A DNA stretch of 64,000 nt from Terriglobia bacterium (GCA_020073265.1 JAIQFN010000035.1:1-64000); one strand, 5' to 3'. Shown: positions 1 through 9,948, counted from the first letter of the stretch. Numbers and translations are program-made. Notes: a model not told the origin generated them from the sequence alone.

Positions 1-143
1 CGAACCTCACGCCGCCAGCGATGCAGCACGTTGGGATTCACTTCCAACCCACGCGCCACCTCTCCGATCGGAACGCCCTCTTCCAGCCGCCGCACCGCGG
101 CCAGCTTGAACTCCTTAGTGAACAACCTGCGCGACAAACCCAT
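1..143 (-). CDS. IS3-family transposase OrfA, N-terminal part (cut by window edge)
   Basis: Reading leftward from the ATG at 143, the frame gives 47 codons beginning MGLSRRLFTKEFKLAAVRRL and containing a VPIGEVARGLEV helix followed by NPNVLHRWRREV. This is the helix-turn-helix start of an IS3-family OrfA (COG2963 type), which binds the element ends and precedes the frameshifted OrfB integrase. The rest of the element lies beyond the left edge. The start lies about 50 bases from the presumed element end near 209, the usual spacing for such elements. Confidence 0.8.
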   Translation of the reverse strand, partial: MGLSRRLFTKEFKLAAVRRLEEGVPIGEVARGLEVNPNVLHRWRREV

Positions 144-209
144 GACTCAATTCTCCTTTGAATGGATTTTGAGTCTTAACTGGCCGTCTCATTTTTGGGG
201 ACCACTCCA
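1..209 (-). mobile_element. End of an IS3-type insertion sequence
   Basis: The element includes the OrfA start and a non-coding end. On the minus strand the junction reads TGGAGTGGTCCCCA (209-196), a TG-starting end typical of IS3 elements. Beyond 209 the sequence switches to coding sequence of an ATPase. The exact boundary is inferred, because the other end and any target-site duplication are outside the window. Confidence 0.6.
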
Positions 210-831
210 CGTACCGATCAGCCTCCGACTGGTTCTCTTCATCGACGAGAGGAAGCGTCTTTTGAAGCCAGGCTCCGAGATTCGTCGCATTGGTGCCGCT
301 GATTTCCTCCCAGTCATGCCAGCCTTTGGTGATCGCCTCAAGTTGCAGGCTTGGAATCCCAGGCGCCGGCGCCCCTTCAGCGGGCGAAGGTACACGGGCA
401 TCGACGTGTGCACAGAGCCTCGTAAGATCATTTTTGATGCTTCCGTAGGTCGTGATCGGCGGCCCACCCTCGAGCCCGTCAAAGGGCGTGTTGTCCAACC
501 TCCTGCCTCTAACATAAACCGCGTCCCTAAACTCTTCGGGAATTGCAGCCCGGTCGTCGTCTTCCAGCACGAAATGCGCCTCGACTACGGTTACTTTTTT
601 CGGATCGACTTTGCCGATTGTGATGTCGTTGTATTCAGAACGGGGATAGTCCCGAAGCACATCGAAGCCTGCAATATCATTTGGTGCATTCAATTGCTGC
701 AAGGCTTGCAATAGCACGGTCTTGCCAGCCTCGTTGGGCCCTACCAGGATAGTTTTCCCAAACTCAATTTCAAACCAACCGCTATCACGCACGCTCCTGT
801 ATTTGGTCACGCGTGCTTTCTTAAGTCTCAT
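207..831 (-). pseudogene. AAA / RecF-like ATPase gene, truncated by the IS3 insertion
   Basis: From the ATG at 831 the protein starts MRLKKARVTKYRSVRDSGW and has a Walker A loop GPNEAGKT at about residues 32-39, the N-terminal pattern of OLD/RecF-type AAA ATPases. After about 207 residues the authentic sequence ends at DRYVEW, and the frame runs into the insertion-sequence end and stops within it at 115-117. The Walker B, signature and any TOPRIM or nuclease half are therefore missing here. Many such ATPases belong to phage-defence modules, but this fragment alone does not show which one. It is probably non-functional unless the element excises precisely. Confidence 0.65.
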
Positions 832-1222
832 GGTGCCTCATTTCCATCCGATCGCAAGTACTGGCAGACGCGCCAAGCCCCGAGCGGAATTCAGTAGCCT
901 AAAATGCGCTCGAACCTTAAGTATTGCGCACTATATAGCCCGCGCGGAAATGACAATTCTAGTCAGATGTCGACAGATTTCCGGCACGAGTTGAACTTGG
1001 CGACACGGCCGATCAGGTGTCGAATCCGTCATGAGCCGTCCGGCGCCTCATGTTTCTTGGTCTTCTGATCCCGGCACCATTCCGCGTAGTCCGCTTTCGC
1101 CGTTCCTCTGCGTCTACGCCTTCCTCGACTATCGGGCCAAGCGAGGATCCGAGGCCTGGCGAGCTCGTCAAGGCGTTCACACGAGTGTGAACGCGGCACG
1201 CACGAGTGCGTGCGCCACGGTG
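832..1222. other. 391-base intergenic stretch, no gene supported
   Basis: This lies upstream of the broken ATPase and downstream of the methylase gene. The part near 880-1000 is visibly more AT-rich than its surroundings. Short frames on both strands have no recognisable domain and poor starts. The only clear structure is a pair of adjacent hairpins at 1173-1213. Confidence 0.6.
1173..1213. repeat. Two adjacent hairpins with identical GA loops
   Basis: The first arm pair is GCGTTCACAC / GTGTGAACGC (1173-1182 and 1185-1194), the second GCACGCAC / GTGCGTGC (1196-1203 and 1206-1213). Both close on the dinucleotide GA, and they are one base apart. They sit about 10 bases beyond the stop of the leftward methylase gene, so they lie downstream of it, but no T-run follows on either strand. 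They could be a transcript-end structure or part of a small repeat family. Confidence 0.55.
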
Positions 1223-3058
<1,836 letters not shown>

Positions 3059-3160
3059 GGGAAATCCCCAGCCTGCCGATCCGCGCCGGAGTTTGGGCCC
3101 GCGCTTAACCCTTCGAAACATCGATTTCAGCTAGAATTGTCGTGACTGAGGCGGGCCATC

Positions 3161-4849
3161 ATGATCAGGCTTTTCCGTGCCGCTCCGGTGGTTCTGTTGT
3201 GTGCGTGCGCGATCGCGCAGCAAACCGGATCGAACGACTCAGTGCCGACGTTTCGCTCGCGCGTCGAGCTGGTGATGGTGCCGGTGGTGGTTCGCGACAA
3301 GAACGGACATTCGGTCGGCGATCTGAGGAAGGAAGACTTTCAGCTCTTCGATCAAGGCAGGCCCCGCGATATTTCGCGATTTTCAATCGAGAAATCGGCA
3401 GACCGGCCGGTGGTCAGCGTGGGACCTTCAGCGGGGCCGGGCGGAAGCAACAGCCGTGAGAGACCGGCCACACCGCCGGCTTCGATTCCGACGCGCTTTG
3501 TCGCCTATGTGTTCGACGATGTGCATGCGGAGGCCGCCGACCTCGCGGATGCCCGCAACGCCGCCGACAAACATATAAAGGAAACGCTACGCTCCACCGA
3601 TCGTGCCGCGATCTTCACGACGTCGGGCCTGGGCATGCTCGATTTCACCAGCGATCTCGCGAAGATCCACGATGCGTTGTTCGCGCTACAGCCGCGATCC
3701 AGGCAACTGGGGCAAACCGAGTGCCCGACCATGACCTATTACCAGGCCGACCTGATCCAGAACAAGCACGATCAGGCTGCGTTGGACCTGGCGACCGACG
3801 AGGCGATGGTGTGCTCCGACAACCCGGATCGAAAGACTGCGATGATGCAGGCGCGAGCGGTCGCGGGCAGGACGCTGGTTACGGGTGACATGGAAACCCA
3901 CACCACGCTGAGCCTGTTGAGGGATCTGGTTCGACGCTTGTCCGCCGCCCCGGGCCAGCGCTCGCTGATTCTCGCTTCGCCGGGCTTTCTGATCACGGAC
4001 GATTACCGGCGCGACGAGTCCGAGCTCATGGAGCGCGCGATCCGCGCCAACGTGATCGTCAGCGCGGTGGACGCTCGCGGGCTGTATGTTATTTTTCCCG
4101 GCGACGATTTGAGCCAGAGGATCAGCGCATCCACAGCGCTGGCCAAGGCCGAGTATCAGCGCGCCAGCGCCCTGGCTACCGAGGGCACTCTGGCTGAACT
4201 TGCGGACGCTACGGGCGGCGGGTTCTACCACAACAACAATGATCTGGTGGAAGGCTTTCGCCGGGTGGATGCGCGGCCGGAATATATTTATATTCTCGGA
4301 TTTTCCCCGCAGGACTTGAAGCTCGATGGCAAATTCCACGCGCTCCGCGTGACCATCCGGAATTCCGGACGTTCCGATGGATACCAGTTACAGGTCCGGC
4401 GTGGATATTATGCTCCTAAACCTGCGGACTCGGTGGAGCAAGCCAAACGGGACATCCGGGAGGCTTTGTTATCTCGCGACGAGTTACACGACATCCCCGT
4501 CGATCTTGAGACGCAGGTCACCAAGTCCCATGCGAACAGCGCGGCACTGGTGGTTGTAGCGCGCGTTGACGTGAGAGCGCTGCACTATCAAAGGGTGAAC
4601 GGCCGCAACGTTGACACTCTGACCATCGTAGCCGGCGTGTTCGATCGCGACGGGCGCCTGATCAACAGCGCTGAGAAGAACATTGATATGAAATTGGAGG
4701 ACAAGATTCTCGCCATGCGGGCTCCATCGGGAATCGGGTTTAAGGCCGGCTTCGATTTGACGCCGGGGAAGTATGTCGTCAGGTTGGTGGTGAGGGATTC
4801 GGAAGGGCAGATGATGGCGGCGCGCAACGGCGCGGTCGATATTCCGTAG
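3161..4849 (+). CDS. Secreted VWFA-related protein (acidobacterial type)
   Basis: The 562-residue protein has an N-terminal signal peptide (MIRLFRAAPVVLLCACAIAQ) and then the segment FRSRVELVMVPVVVRDKNGH typical of the acidobacterial VWFA-related family (TIGR03436). The family has an Ig-like N-terminal part, a von Willebrand A-like domain at about residues 105-330 (here with FVAYVFDDVHAE) and a C-terminal beta-rich domain. Members occur in many copies in acidobacterial genomes and their function is unknown; adhesion or protein-protein contacts outside the cell are the usual guess. It is transcribed divergently from gap and appears monocistronic. Confidence 0.85.
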   Translation: MIRLFRAAPVVLLCACAIAQQTGSNDSVPTFRSRVELVMVPVVVRDKNGHSVGDLRKEDFQLFDQGRPRDISRFSIEKSADRPVVSVGPSAGPGGSNSRERPATPPASIPTRFVAYVFDDVHAEAADLADARNAADKHIKETLRSTDRAAIFTTSGLGMLDFTSDLAKIHDALFALQPRSRQLGQTECPTMTYYQADLIQNKHDQAALDLATDEAMVCSDNPDRKTAMMQARAVAGRTLVTGDMETHTTLSLLRDLVRRLSAAPGQRSLILASPGFLITDDYRRDESELMERAIRANVIVSAVDARGLYVIFPGDDLSQRISASTALAKAEYQRASALATEGTLAELADATGGGFYHNNNDLVEGFRRVDARPEYIYILGFSPQDLKLDGKFHALRVTIRNSGRSDGYQLQVRRGYYAPKPADSVEQAKRDIREALLSRDELHDIPVDLETQVTKSHANSAALVVVARVDVRALHYQRVNGRNVDTLTIVAGVFDRDGRLINSAEKNIDMKLEDKILAMRAPSGIGFKAGFDLTPGKYVVRLVVRDSEGQMMAARNGAVDIP

Positions 4850-4906
4850 CGCCTGCTATCGACACGTATTGCGCTAGTCAAATTGGCGCGGCGCGGCGCC
4901 GGGACT

Positions 4907-4926
4907 GGGGACAGACGGATCTGTCC
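4907..4926 (+). repeat. REP-like palindrome, left half of a REPIN-like pair
   Basis: The sequence contains GGACAGA-CGGA-TCTGTCC, a 7-base stem with a CGGA loop. It lies between two convergent genes. A near-identical palindrome in inverted orientation lies 44 bases to the right. Confidence 0.7.
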
Positions 4927-4970
4927 ACGCGCGAAGACCTCGCATCGTTCCAAGGAAAATACTGCCGCTT

Positions 4971-4990
4971 GGGACAGATTCGTCTGTCCC
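4971..4990 (-). repeat. REP-like palindrome, right half of a REPIN-like pair
   Basis: GGGACAGA-TTCG-TCTGTCCC is an 8-base stem. Its reverse complement has loop CGAA, so it matches the left copy (loop CGGA) in inverted orientation with one loop change. Two inverted REPs around a short spacer is the layout of REPIN/BIME elements, which are mobilised in trans by RAYT transposases; no RAYT gene is in this window. Confidence 0.7.
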
Positions 4991-5002
4991 TGAGGGTGGG
5001 TT

Positions 5003-5815
5003 CTACTTGGCGATGAGGGGCGGGGCCGTGGATCCGCCGATGTCGGCGTAGGACTCCTTGATGCGGACGACTTTGGAGCCGGCGAAGGTGACGAACGTGA
5101 TCTTGCCCGGAGGCTCGCCGTAGATCCAGTCTTCCAACTCGGTGCCGTCTTTGTCGACGCTGCGTTCTTTGTGGCGCGGCTTGCCCAGCGCCAGCACGAC
5201 TTGATTGCGATCCATGCCGTCGATGGCTTTGTTCTCTTTGATCGCCTTCTTGATCGGCTCGGGCAGTTCCTCCACGTAGTTCTCGGTGGCGGTCTCTTTC
5301 TCAAAGTCCAGAATCGGCTTGAGCATCTTCTTGATGTCGGCCGCCTTGAGCGGCGGAGTGGCTTTGTCGAACAGCAAGGCGAGTATGGTACCGCTGGGCG
5401 CGCTGGTGTTCTGCTGGGTATTGACCTGCTGGACGCCGCCGCCCACCGGGCCGCCCATGCCGATCTGAACGTGATCGCGCCAGCCGCCCTTTTTCTTCAT
5501 GCCGCCGTTGATCTCGAAAACGATCTTGTCGTTCTGGATGTCCACCTTGGTGATCTGCACCAGGTCGCCGAGGCGCGCGGCGGGTCCGTACTTTTGTCCG
5601 GCCTCGGCCCACTGCTGCTTGTCCCAGGCGCCGGTGCTCTGAAACGTCAGCGGCTTGGGCGATCGCGGCAGGAACGCTTTGACGGTGGCGTACTCGGCCA
5701 TCATGCCGCGGAGGATTTCGATGCGGTCGTCGTCGGTGAGCTTGGTGTCGCCGGCGTAGGCGGGAGCGAGCAAGCTCAAGCTAAGCACCAGGGGAACGAC
5801 AATTCTACACGTCAT
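5003..5815 (-). CDS. Secreted protein of unknown function
   Basis: The 270-residue protein starts at the ATG at 5815 and opens with a signal peptide (MTCRIVVPLVLSLSLLAPAYA). The mature part has a basic patch with glycine-rich runs (GGMKKKGGW, GGPVGGGV), then an acidic helical section rich in Glu and Lys, and ends with a segment MDRNQVVLALGKPRHKE ... DWIYGEPPGKITFVTF. That last segment resembles the SmpA/OmlA (BamE-like) pattern of an alpha turn followed by a sheet around 'xxxVxxxLGxPxxxxxxDG...WxY', which is a structural guess only. The start overlaps the stop of the upstream CPBP gene by ATGA, so the two are probably co-translated. Confidence 0.7.
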   Translation of the reverse strand: MTCRIVVPLVLSLSLLAPAYAGDTKLTDDDRIEILRGMMAEYATVKAFLPRSPKPLTFQSTGAWDKQQWAEAGQKYGPAARLGDLVQITKVDIQNDKIVFEINGGMKKKGGWRDHVQIGMGGPVGGGVQQVNTQQNTSAPSGTILALLFDKATPPLKAADIKKMLKPILDFEKETATENYVEELPEPIKKAIKENKAIDGMDRNQVVLALGKPRHKERSVDKDGTELEDWIYGEPPGKITFVTFAGSKVVRIKESYADIGGSTAPPLIAK

Positions 5816-6669
5816 GACATCTCCCGCAGCAGGAACGCGTCTTGACGCTGGATGGGGGCTCGGTGCAGATAGAAGAACAGCACCACGATAATCGCGCTTG
5901 AAAGCAACCCGCCTTCTGGGCCATAAGCGCCTCCACTCCACAGATCTCCAATCTTCCACTGGACGGAGTAGCCTGTTACATCCATTGTAAACCCGCTGAG
6001 GGGGACGCCGAACAGGGGCAGGATCCAGTTCCAACCGAAGTGCAGGCCGATGGGCAGCCACAAGTCGCCGCTGCGGATGAAGGCGTAGCCCAGCACCACG
6101 CCCCACAGGATGGTGTTGACCAGTGCGAGCCAAGTGAAATTCAAGTTGGTCCGGTGCGCCAGGCCGAACAGGACGGCGGTGGGCAGGATGGTGGCGAACG
6201 GGCCGATGGCCTTCACCAGCACTTGAAACGCGTAGCCGCGGAACAACATTTCCTCGCCCACGGAGCCGAACAGAAGAATGAGGGTCAAGAACAGCAGGCT
6301 GGGCCAGTGGACGCGTGCGTTCGCAAGCGGCGCCAGGTCGGCCGCGCGGACCATCAGAGGCGCCACCAGGATGACGGCGCCGGCTCCGCCTCCGCCCAGG
6401 ACGCCGAGCAGCAGATTGCGACGCGAGGCGGCGGTCCAGCCCAGGCCGATATCGGCGAGCTGCGCGCGCTCGTAGATGCGAAGCACGATGGCATTCGCGA
6501 CGGCCGCGGCCGCGAAGGCGCCGAGCGTCGCCACCACCAGCGCGGCGTTGGCGCCCAGCAGGAACAGCATGAGGGTGGGGAAAATGAACTGCCCCAACAG
6601 CGCGATCAGCGCGAAGACGCCGACGCGCAGCAGCACGCCCAGGTTCTTGCTGGTTTCAGTGGGTGTCAC
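5812..6669 (-). CDS. CPBP-family intramembrane metalloprotease (CAAX protease-like)
   Basis: This is a 285-residue polytopic membrane protein with about eight hydrophobic segments. It carries the Abi/CPBP motifs: EEMLFRGY at residues 139-146 (two catalytic glutamates and the arginine), FGLAH with His172, and HFGWNW with His210. The family includes Rce1-like prenyl proteases and bacteriocin self-immunity proteins; the substrate cannot be told from sequence. Translation starts at a GTG (6669). It follows the thiE-like gene by 18 bases and overlaps the secreted-protein gene behind it by four. Confidence 0.88.
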   Translation of the reverse strand: MTPTETSKNLGVLLRVGVFALIALLGQFIFPTLMLFLLGANAALVVATLGAFAAAAVANAIVLRIYERAQLADIGLGWTAASRRNLLLGVLGGGGAGAVILVAPLMVRAADLAPLANARVHWPSLLFLTLILLFGSVGEEMLFRGYAFQVLVKAIGPFATILPTAVLFGLAHRTNLNFTWLALVNTILWGVVLGYAFIRSGDLWLPIGLHFGWNWILPLFGVPLSGFTMDVTGYSVQWKIGDLWSGGAYGPEGGLLSSAIIVVLFFYLHRAPIQRQDAFLLREMS

Positions 6670-6687
6670 GAAGGGGCAACCCTCATG

Positions 6688-7206
6688 TTACGTGAAGAAC
6701 GAGATGCCTGCGATGCCCGCGGCGCCCGCCTCAAGACAGAGCGGGGCATTGGCCGACGTGACGCCGCCCAGGGCGTAGACCGGCAGACGCACGCTGGCGG
6801 CGGCCTGGCGAAGCGCGTCCAGGCCCAGCGGCGTCACCAGCTTGGTGGGACTCAAGAAAATGGGGCCGAAGACGGCGAAATCCGCGCCTTCGATTTCGGC
6901 CGCGCGCAGTTCGGCGACGCTGTGGCAGGACACGCCTATCAGAAAATCGCGCGGAGTGATGCGGCGAATGGTGCTCGGTGCGATGGAACTGGAAGGCAGA
7001 TGCACGCCTTGCGCGCCACAGGCCAGGGCGATGTCGGTGCGGGTGTTCACCAGAAGCGGGTTTGCGCCGAGCGCCATGGCGGCTCGAACCAATTCGGCCA
7101 GCGCTCGCCCGTCCAGATCCTTGGCGCGGATCTGGATCATGTCGACGGCGTCCTGAGCGGCGCGCGCGGCGACCTCCGGCGAATCGGTGATGCAGTAACG
7201 CTTCAT
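6688..7206 (-). CDS. Thiamine-phosphate synthase / TenI-like TIM-barrel protein
   Basis: The 172-residue protein begins MKRYCITDS and shows the ThiE/TenI pattern: IQIRAKDL near residue 33, [42 protein letters not shown] and [11 protein letters not shown] near the C-terminus. ThiE joins the pyrimidine and thiazole halves of thiamine; TenI relatives are thiazole tautomerases. The protein is shorter than the usual ~200 residues, and PIFLSPTK sits where ThiE has G(P)xFxTxTK, so either role is possible. Its ATG overlaps the modC stop by ATGA, which makes it part of the molybdate-transporter operon. Confidence 0.8.
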   Translation of the reverse strand: MKRYCITDSPEVAARAAQDAVDMIQIRAKDLDGRALAELVRAAMALGANPLLVNTRTDIALACGAQGVHLPSSSIAPSTIRRITPRDFLIGVSCHSVAELRAAEIEGADFAVFGPIFLSPTKLVTPLGLDALRQAAASVRLPVYALGGVTSANAPLCLEAGAAGIAGISFFT

Positions 7207-8273
7207 AGAATCCGGAAGCCGCTTTGCGGAAACTCGATCACCCATTCCCTGGTGTTTGCATAGCGTTCGAGCTGGGAGCGGTCCACTTCCACCGCGATGT
7301 CGCCGGAGAACTCGAGGCGCACGCGGTCCGTCTTCTCCACCGTGCGCAGCAGCGCGGCCGGGATCTGGTTCATGCCGGGCCGTCCGTCGCGCGGCGCCAC
7401 CGACAGCAGATCGGGCCGGATGCACAGCCACACATGGTCGCCGATCAGGCGGCCGGGGAAGTACGGACCGGTCAATTCGAAATCCTGGTAGAGCAGGCGG
7501 CTGGCGTTTCGTCCGGGATCGAGGCCGCGGATCTCGACCGCGAGCAGGTTGAAGATTCCGAGGAGCCGAGCGACATCCACGCTGGAAGGCTGCTCCAGGA
7601 TCTTGCGAGGCGGGCCGGACTGCACCACGCGGCCCTCGCGCAGCACGATCATGTCGTCGCCGAGTTCCAGGCATTCCTCGAAATCGTGCGTGACCAGCAG
7701 CACGGGTATTTTGAATTCCTCGCGGACCTGGCGCAGCACAGAGTACAGCTCGGCTTTGAGCGGCGCGTCCAATCCTTGGGCCGGCTCGTCGAGCAGCAGC
7801 AGGCGTGGGGCGCCGATCAGCGCGCGCGCGATGGAGCAGCGCTGTTTCTGTCCGCCCGATAGCTCGAAGGGGCGGCGTCCGGAGACCTCGGTGAGATGGA
7901 ATTTTTCGAGCATCTCGGTCACTTTGCGATGGCGCTCCAGGCGCGGGATGCGCTCGACGGCGAACTCCAGATTCTTGCGCAGCGTCATGTGCGGGAACAG
8001 CGCGTAGTTCTGGAAGACGTAGCCGCAGTGGCGGGCTTGTGCAGCCAGGTGCACGCCCGAGGCGCCGTCGAACAGGATCTGATCGTCCAGCAGGATGCGG
8101 CCCTCGTCGGGGCGCACGAACCCGGCGATGGAATCGAGCGTGAGGGTCTTGCCGGCGCCGCTGGGTCCAAACAGCACGGTGAATCCGCGCGGAGCCTGGA
8201 ATTCGATGTCGAGTGCAAAGCCGGCCGACTCAGCCCCCTTCGCGTACTGCTTGCGAATGCGCGCCTGGATCAT
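7203..8273 (-). CDS. modC: Molybdate ABC transporter, ATP-binding protein
   Basis: This 356-residue ATPase powers uptake of molybdate (or tungstate) with ModB. Walker A is GPSGAGKT at residues 36-43, then the signature LSGGQKQR and Walker [15 protein letters not shown]-terminal extension of about 120 residues contains a Mop/TOBE-like region ([20 protein letters not shown]), as in ModC. The start overlaps the modB stop by ATGA. Sulfate or other oxyanion use cannot be ruled out from the ATPase alone, but the ModB pairing and TOBE part favour molybdate. Confidence 0.9.
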   Translation of the reverse strand: MIQARIRKQYAKGAESAGFALDIEFQAPRGFTVLFGPSGAGKTLTLDSIAGFVRPDEGRILLDDQILFDGASGVHLAAQARHCGYVFQNYALFPHMTLRKNLEFAVERIPRLERHRKVTEMLEKFHLTEVSGRRPFELSGGQKQRCSIARALIGAPRLLLLDEPAQGLDAPLKAELYSVLRQVREEFKIPVLLVTHDFEECLELGDDMIVLREGRVVQSGPPRKILEQPSSVDVARLLGIFNLLAVEIRGLDPGRNASRLLYQDFELTGPYFPGRLIGDHVWLCIRPDLLSVAPRDGRPGMNQIPAALLRTVEKTDRVRLEFSGDIAVEVDRSQLERYANTREWVIEFPQSGFRIL

Positions 8274-8953
8274 AGCGCCGTCTGGCGGGGACCATACGGA
8301 TTGGTGGTGAGGCGATTGGCGACCAGCAGCACCACCAGCGCCACTGCGGAGATGATCAACACCAGCGCGCGCGCCACCGTCCCGTTGCCGGATTCGACGG
8401 CATCGTAGATGGCCACCGCGAGGGTCTGGGTGCGGCCGGGAATGTTGCCGGCGATCATGAGGGTGACGCCGAAGTCGCCTAGCGAGCGCGCGAAGGCCAG
8501 GGCGGCGGCGGCCAGGATCGAGCGGCGGGCCAGCGGCAGAGTTACGCGCCAGAACAGCCGTAGTTCGCTGGCGCCCAGGTTGCGCGCCGCGCGTTCATAG
8601 GATCGATCCGCGCTTTCGAACGCCGCCCGCGCCGACTTCACCAGCAGCGGCGTGGAATGGAATAGCGCCGCCACCACCGCCGCCTGCCACGAAAAAACCA
8701 GCGGCGCGCCGAACAGCCATTCGTACAAGTGGCCGACCGGACTGTTGCGTCCCAGGACGACTAGAAGATAGTAGCCGAGCACGGTGGGAGGCAGCACCAG
8801 CGGCAGGGTTACGGCGGCGTCCAGCAGCTCCTTGCCGCGGAATTGGCGATTCGCCAGCACCCATGCGAGCCACAGCCCGCATGCGAGCGCGACCGCGGTG
8901 GAGATGACGGCGACGCGCAGGCTGAGCCACAGCGGGAACCAGTCGATGGCCAT
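8270..8953 (-). CDS. modB: Molybdate ABC transporter, permease
   Basis: The 227-residue inner-membrane permease has the binding-protein-dependent transport signature ERAARNLGASELRLFWRVTLPLA. It also has the ModB-like C-terminal part with SLGDFGVTLMIAGNIPGRTQT. I chose the ATG at 8953 (MAIDWFPLW) because GGAG lies seven bases upstream; an in-frame start at 9016 would add a non-hydrophobic tail. No modA (periplasmic binding protein) is found upstream or anywhere in the window, so it must be supplied from elsewhere. Confidence 0.92.
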   Translation of the reverse strand: MAIDWFPLWLSLRVAVISTAVALACGLWLAWVLANRQFRGKELLDAAVTLPLVLPPTVLGYYLLVVLGRNSPVGHLYEWLFGAPLVFSWQAAVVAALFHSTPLLVKSARAAFESADRSYERAARNLGASELRLFWRVTLPLARRSILAAAALAFARSLGDFGVTLMIAGNIPGRTQTLAVAIYDAVESGNGTVARALVLIISAVALVVLLVANRLTTNPYGPRQTAL

Positions 8954-8960
8954 GGAAAGA

Positions 8961-8964
8961 CTCC
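8961..8964 (-). promoter_or_regulatory. Ribosome binding site that fixes the modB start
   Basis: On the minus strand GGAG ends seven bases before the ATG at 8953, supporting that start over the longer frame. Confidence 0.5.
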
Positions 8965-9130
8965 ATGGTAGCGCAGCGGTCGCCGGAACCTGTTGCAAGT
9001 GACTGTCCGTCCGCACGACTTTTTAGCATGTGGACAGTTGCGGCGCGATCTCTAACAGACGGCCACGGGGCACGCCGCGGTCCGGCGGAGGTACCGGCGG
9101 TACTGCCGGATCACGAGGTCCGGAATGCCC

Positions 9131-9174
9131 AAACGGGCGCTCTATTTGGGGTTGAGGGAAGGGAGCGCCCGTTT
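9131..9174. repeat. 12-base perfect inverted repeat
   Basis: AAACGGGCGCTC (9131-9142) and GAGCGCCCGTTT (9163-9174) pair perfectly around a 20-base purine-rich loop. No T-run follows in either direction, so it is not a classic terminator. It could be a small mobile repeat or a leader structure of the mod operon. Confidence 0.6.
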
Positions 9175-9203
9175 AAGGGTCGGGGATTAAGTTGAGTTGA
9201 TTC

Positions 9204-9230
9204 TATTCCGAGAATTCAAGATTCGGAATA
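9204..9230. promoter_or_regulatory. Inverted repeat TATTCCGA-N11-TCGGAATA
   Basis: This is an 8-base perfect inverted repeat with 11-base spacing, in the divergent region between mod and the NTF2-like gene. Spacing and symmetry suit a dimeric DNA-binding regulator; which one is unknown. Confidence 0.35.
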
Positions 9231-9315
9231 CTAGGGACATGGTATTCTGCGACTCCGTGGTCTGGTATGGCCGGCTGCCCGAAACAGGTTGATCCCGCTC
9301 CAATAGCGAGAAAGC

Positions 9316-9321
9316 TATAAT
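9316..9321 (+). promoter_or_regulatory. -10 box TATAAT eight bases before a start codon
   Basis: A perfect TATAAT ends eight bases before the ATG at 9330. If it is used, the transcript starts within a few bases of that codon. No Shine-Dalgarno sequence is seen and the -35 is weak (TTGATC at 9289, spacing 21). Confidence 0.4.
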
Positions 9322-9329
9322 CCTCAAAC

Positions 9330-9797
9330 ATGCGTATGCACGTCAACCGGATTCGCCAACTGGCCGCTGGTGTAGCCGTAGGGTGGCTGCTCGGCGGCCT
9401 CCCGATCCACGCGCAGGATCGCAAAGCCGAAGCAGCAGCCCGCCAGGCCATGGACAACTTCATGGCCGCGTTCAACTCACGCGACGTACACGCCTGGGCC
9501 GCGACGCTCAACTATCCGCACGTGCGTTTCGCCAGCAACCAGGTCCGGATCTATCAGTCGGCCGAAGAGTTCGCACGCGGCGACGCCGATTATCCCAAGC
9601 GGCTCGCGCCCTGGGACCACAGCCGCTGGGACTCCATGCAGGTGATCCAGAGCGGCCCCGACAAAGTGCATTTCGCCGTGATCTTCGTGCGTTTCGACGT
9701 GAGCGGCAAAGAGATAGGCAGGTTTCCGTCGCTGTACATCGTGACGCTCCAGAACGGCCATTGGGGCGTGCAGGCCAGGTCCAGCTTCGCGCCCTAG
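9330..9797 (+). CDS. Secreted NTF2/SnoaL-like protein
   Basis: The 155-residue protein has a signal peptide (RIRQLAAGVAVGWLLGG ... IHAQ) followed by a single NTF2-like fold: AARQAMDNFMAAFNSRDVHAWAATL, then FASNQVRIYQSAEEFARG and WGVQARSSF at the end. Small secreted NTF2-like proteins are common and mostly uncharacterised. It stands alone, 150 bases before phoH, with a -10 box very close to its start codon. Confidence 0.75.
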   Translation: MRMHVNRIRQLAAGVAVGWLLGGLPIHAQDRKAEAAARQAMDNFMAAFNSRDVHAWAATLNYPHVRFASNQVRIYQSAEEFARGDADYPKRLAPWDHSRWDSMQVIQSGPDKVHFAVIFVRFDVSGKEIGRFPSLYIVTLQNGHWGVQARSSFAP

Positions 9798-9948
9798 CCT
9801 GTCCCTACGGCTCTGTTATAATCAATTCAGATGTTGCTTTTTCCTCCGCGCTCGCGGATGAAGATCTTCGACCCCGCCGATCGCTTCCAGCTGGGGACTT
9901 CAGCTCTATCCGCCGTTCCGGCATGCCTTTAATCCGCCCTATTTTGGA

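Larger units (their letters stand above)
8954..9329. other. 376-base intergenic region between modB and a secreted NTF2-like protein
   Basis: This divergent region holds no convincing gene. It has two inverted repeats (9131-9174 and 9204-9230), a -10-like TATAAT at 9316, and short GC-rich repeats with GTACCGGCGGTAC-type symmetry near 9091-9110. I looked for a molybdenum-cofactor riboswitch ahead of modB and could not recognise one. Confidence 0.5.

Noticed and set aside
1010-1025. T-loop-like GTGTCGAATCC near 1010
   Set aside because: There is no acceptor, anticodon or D-arm around it, so it is not a tRNA.
6040-7263. 407-codon rightward frame over the CPBP and thiE-like genes
   Set aside because: It lies opposite two well-supported genes and has no recognisable domain; it is a GC-driven shadow frame.
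8954-9130. Possible molybdenum-cofactor riboswitch ahead of modB
   Set aside because: No match to the conserved stems or core could be recognised by eye.
9831-9932. Short frame beginning MLLFPPRSRMKIFDPADRF before phoH
   Set aside because: It is 33 codons with no ribosome site and no known pattern; probably non-coding leader of phoH.
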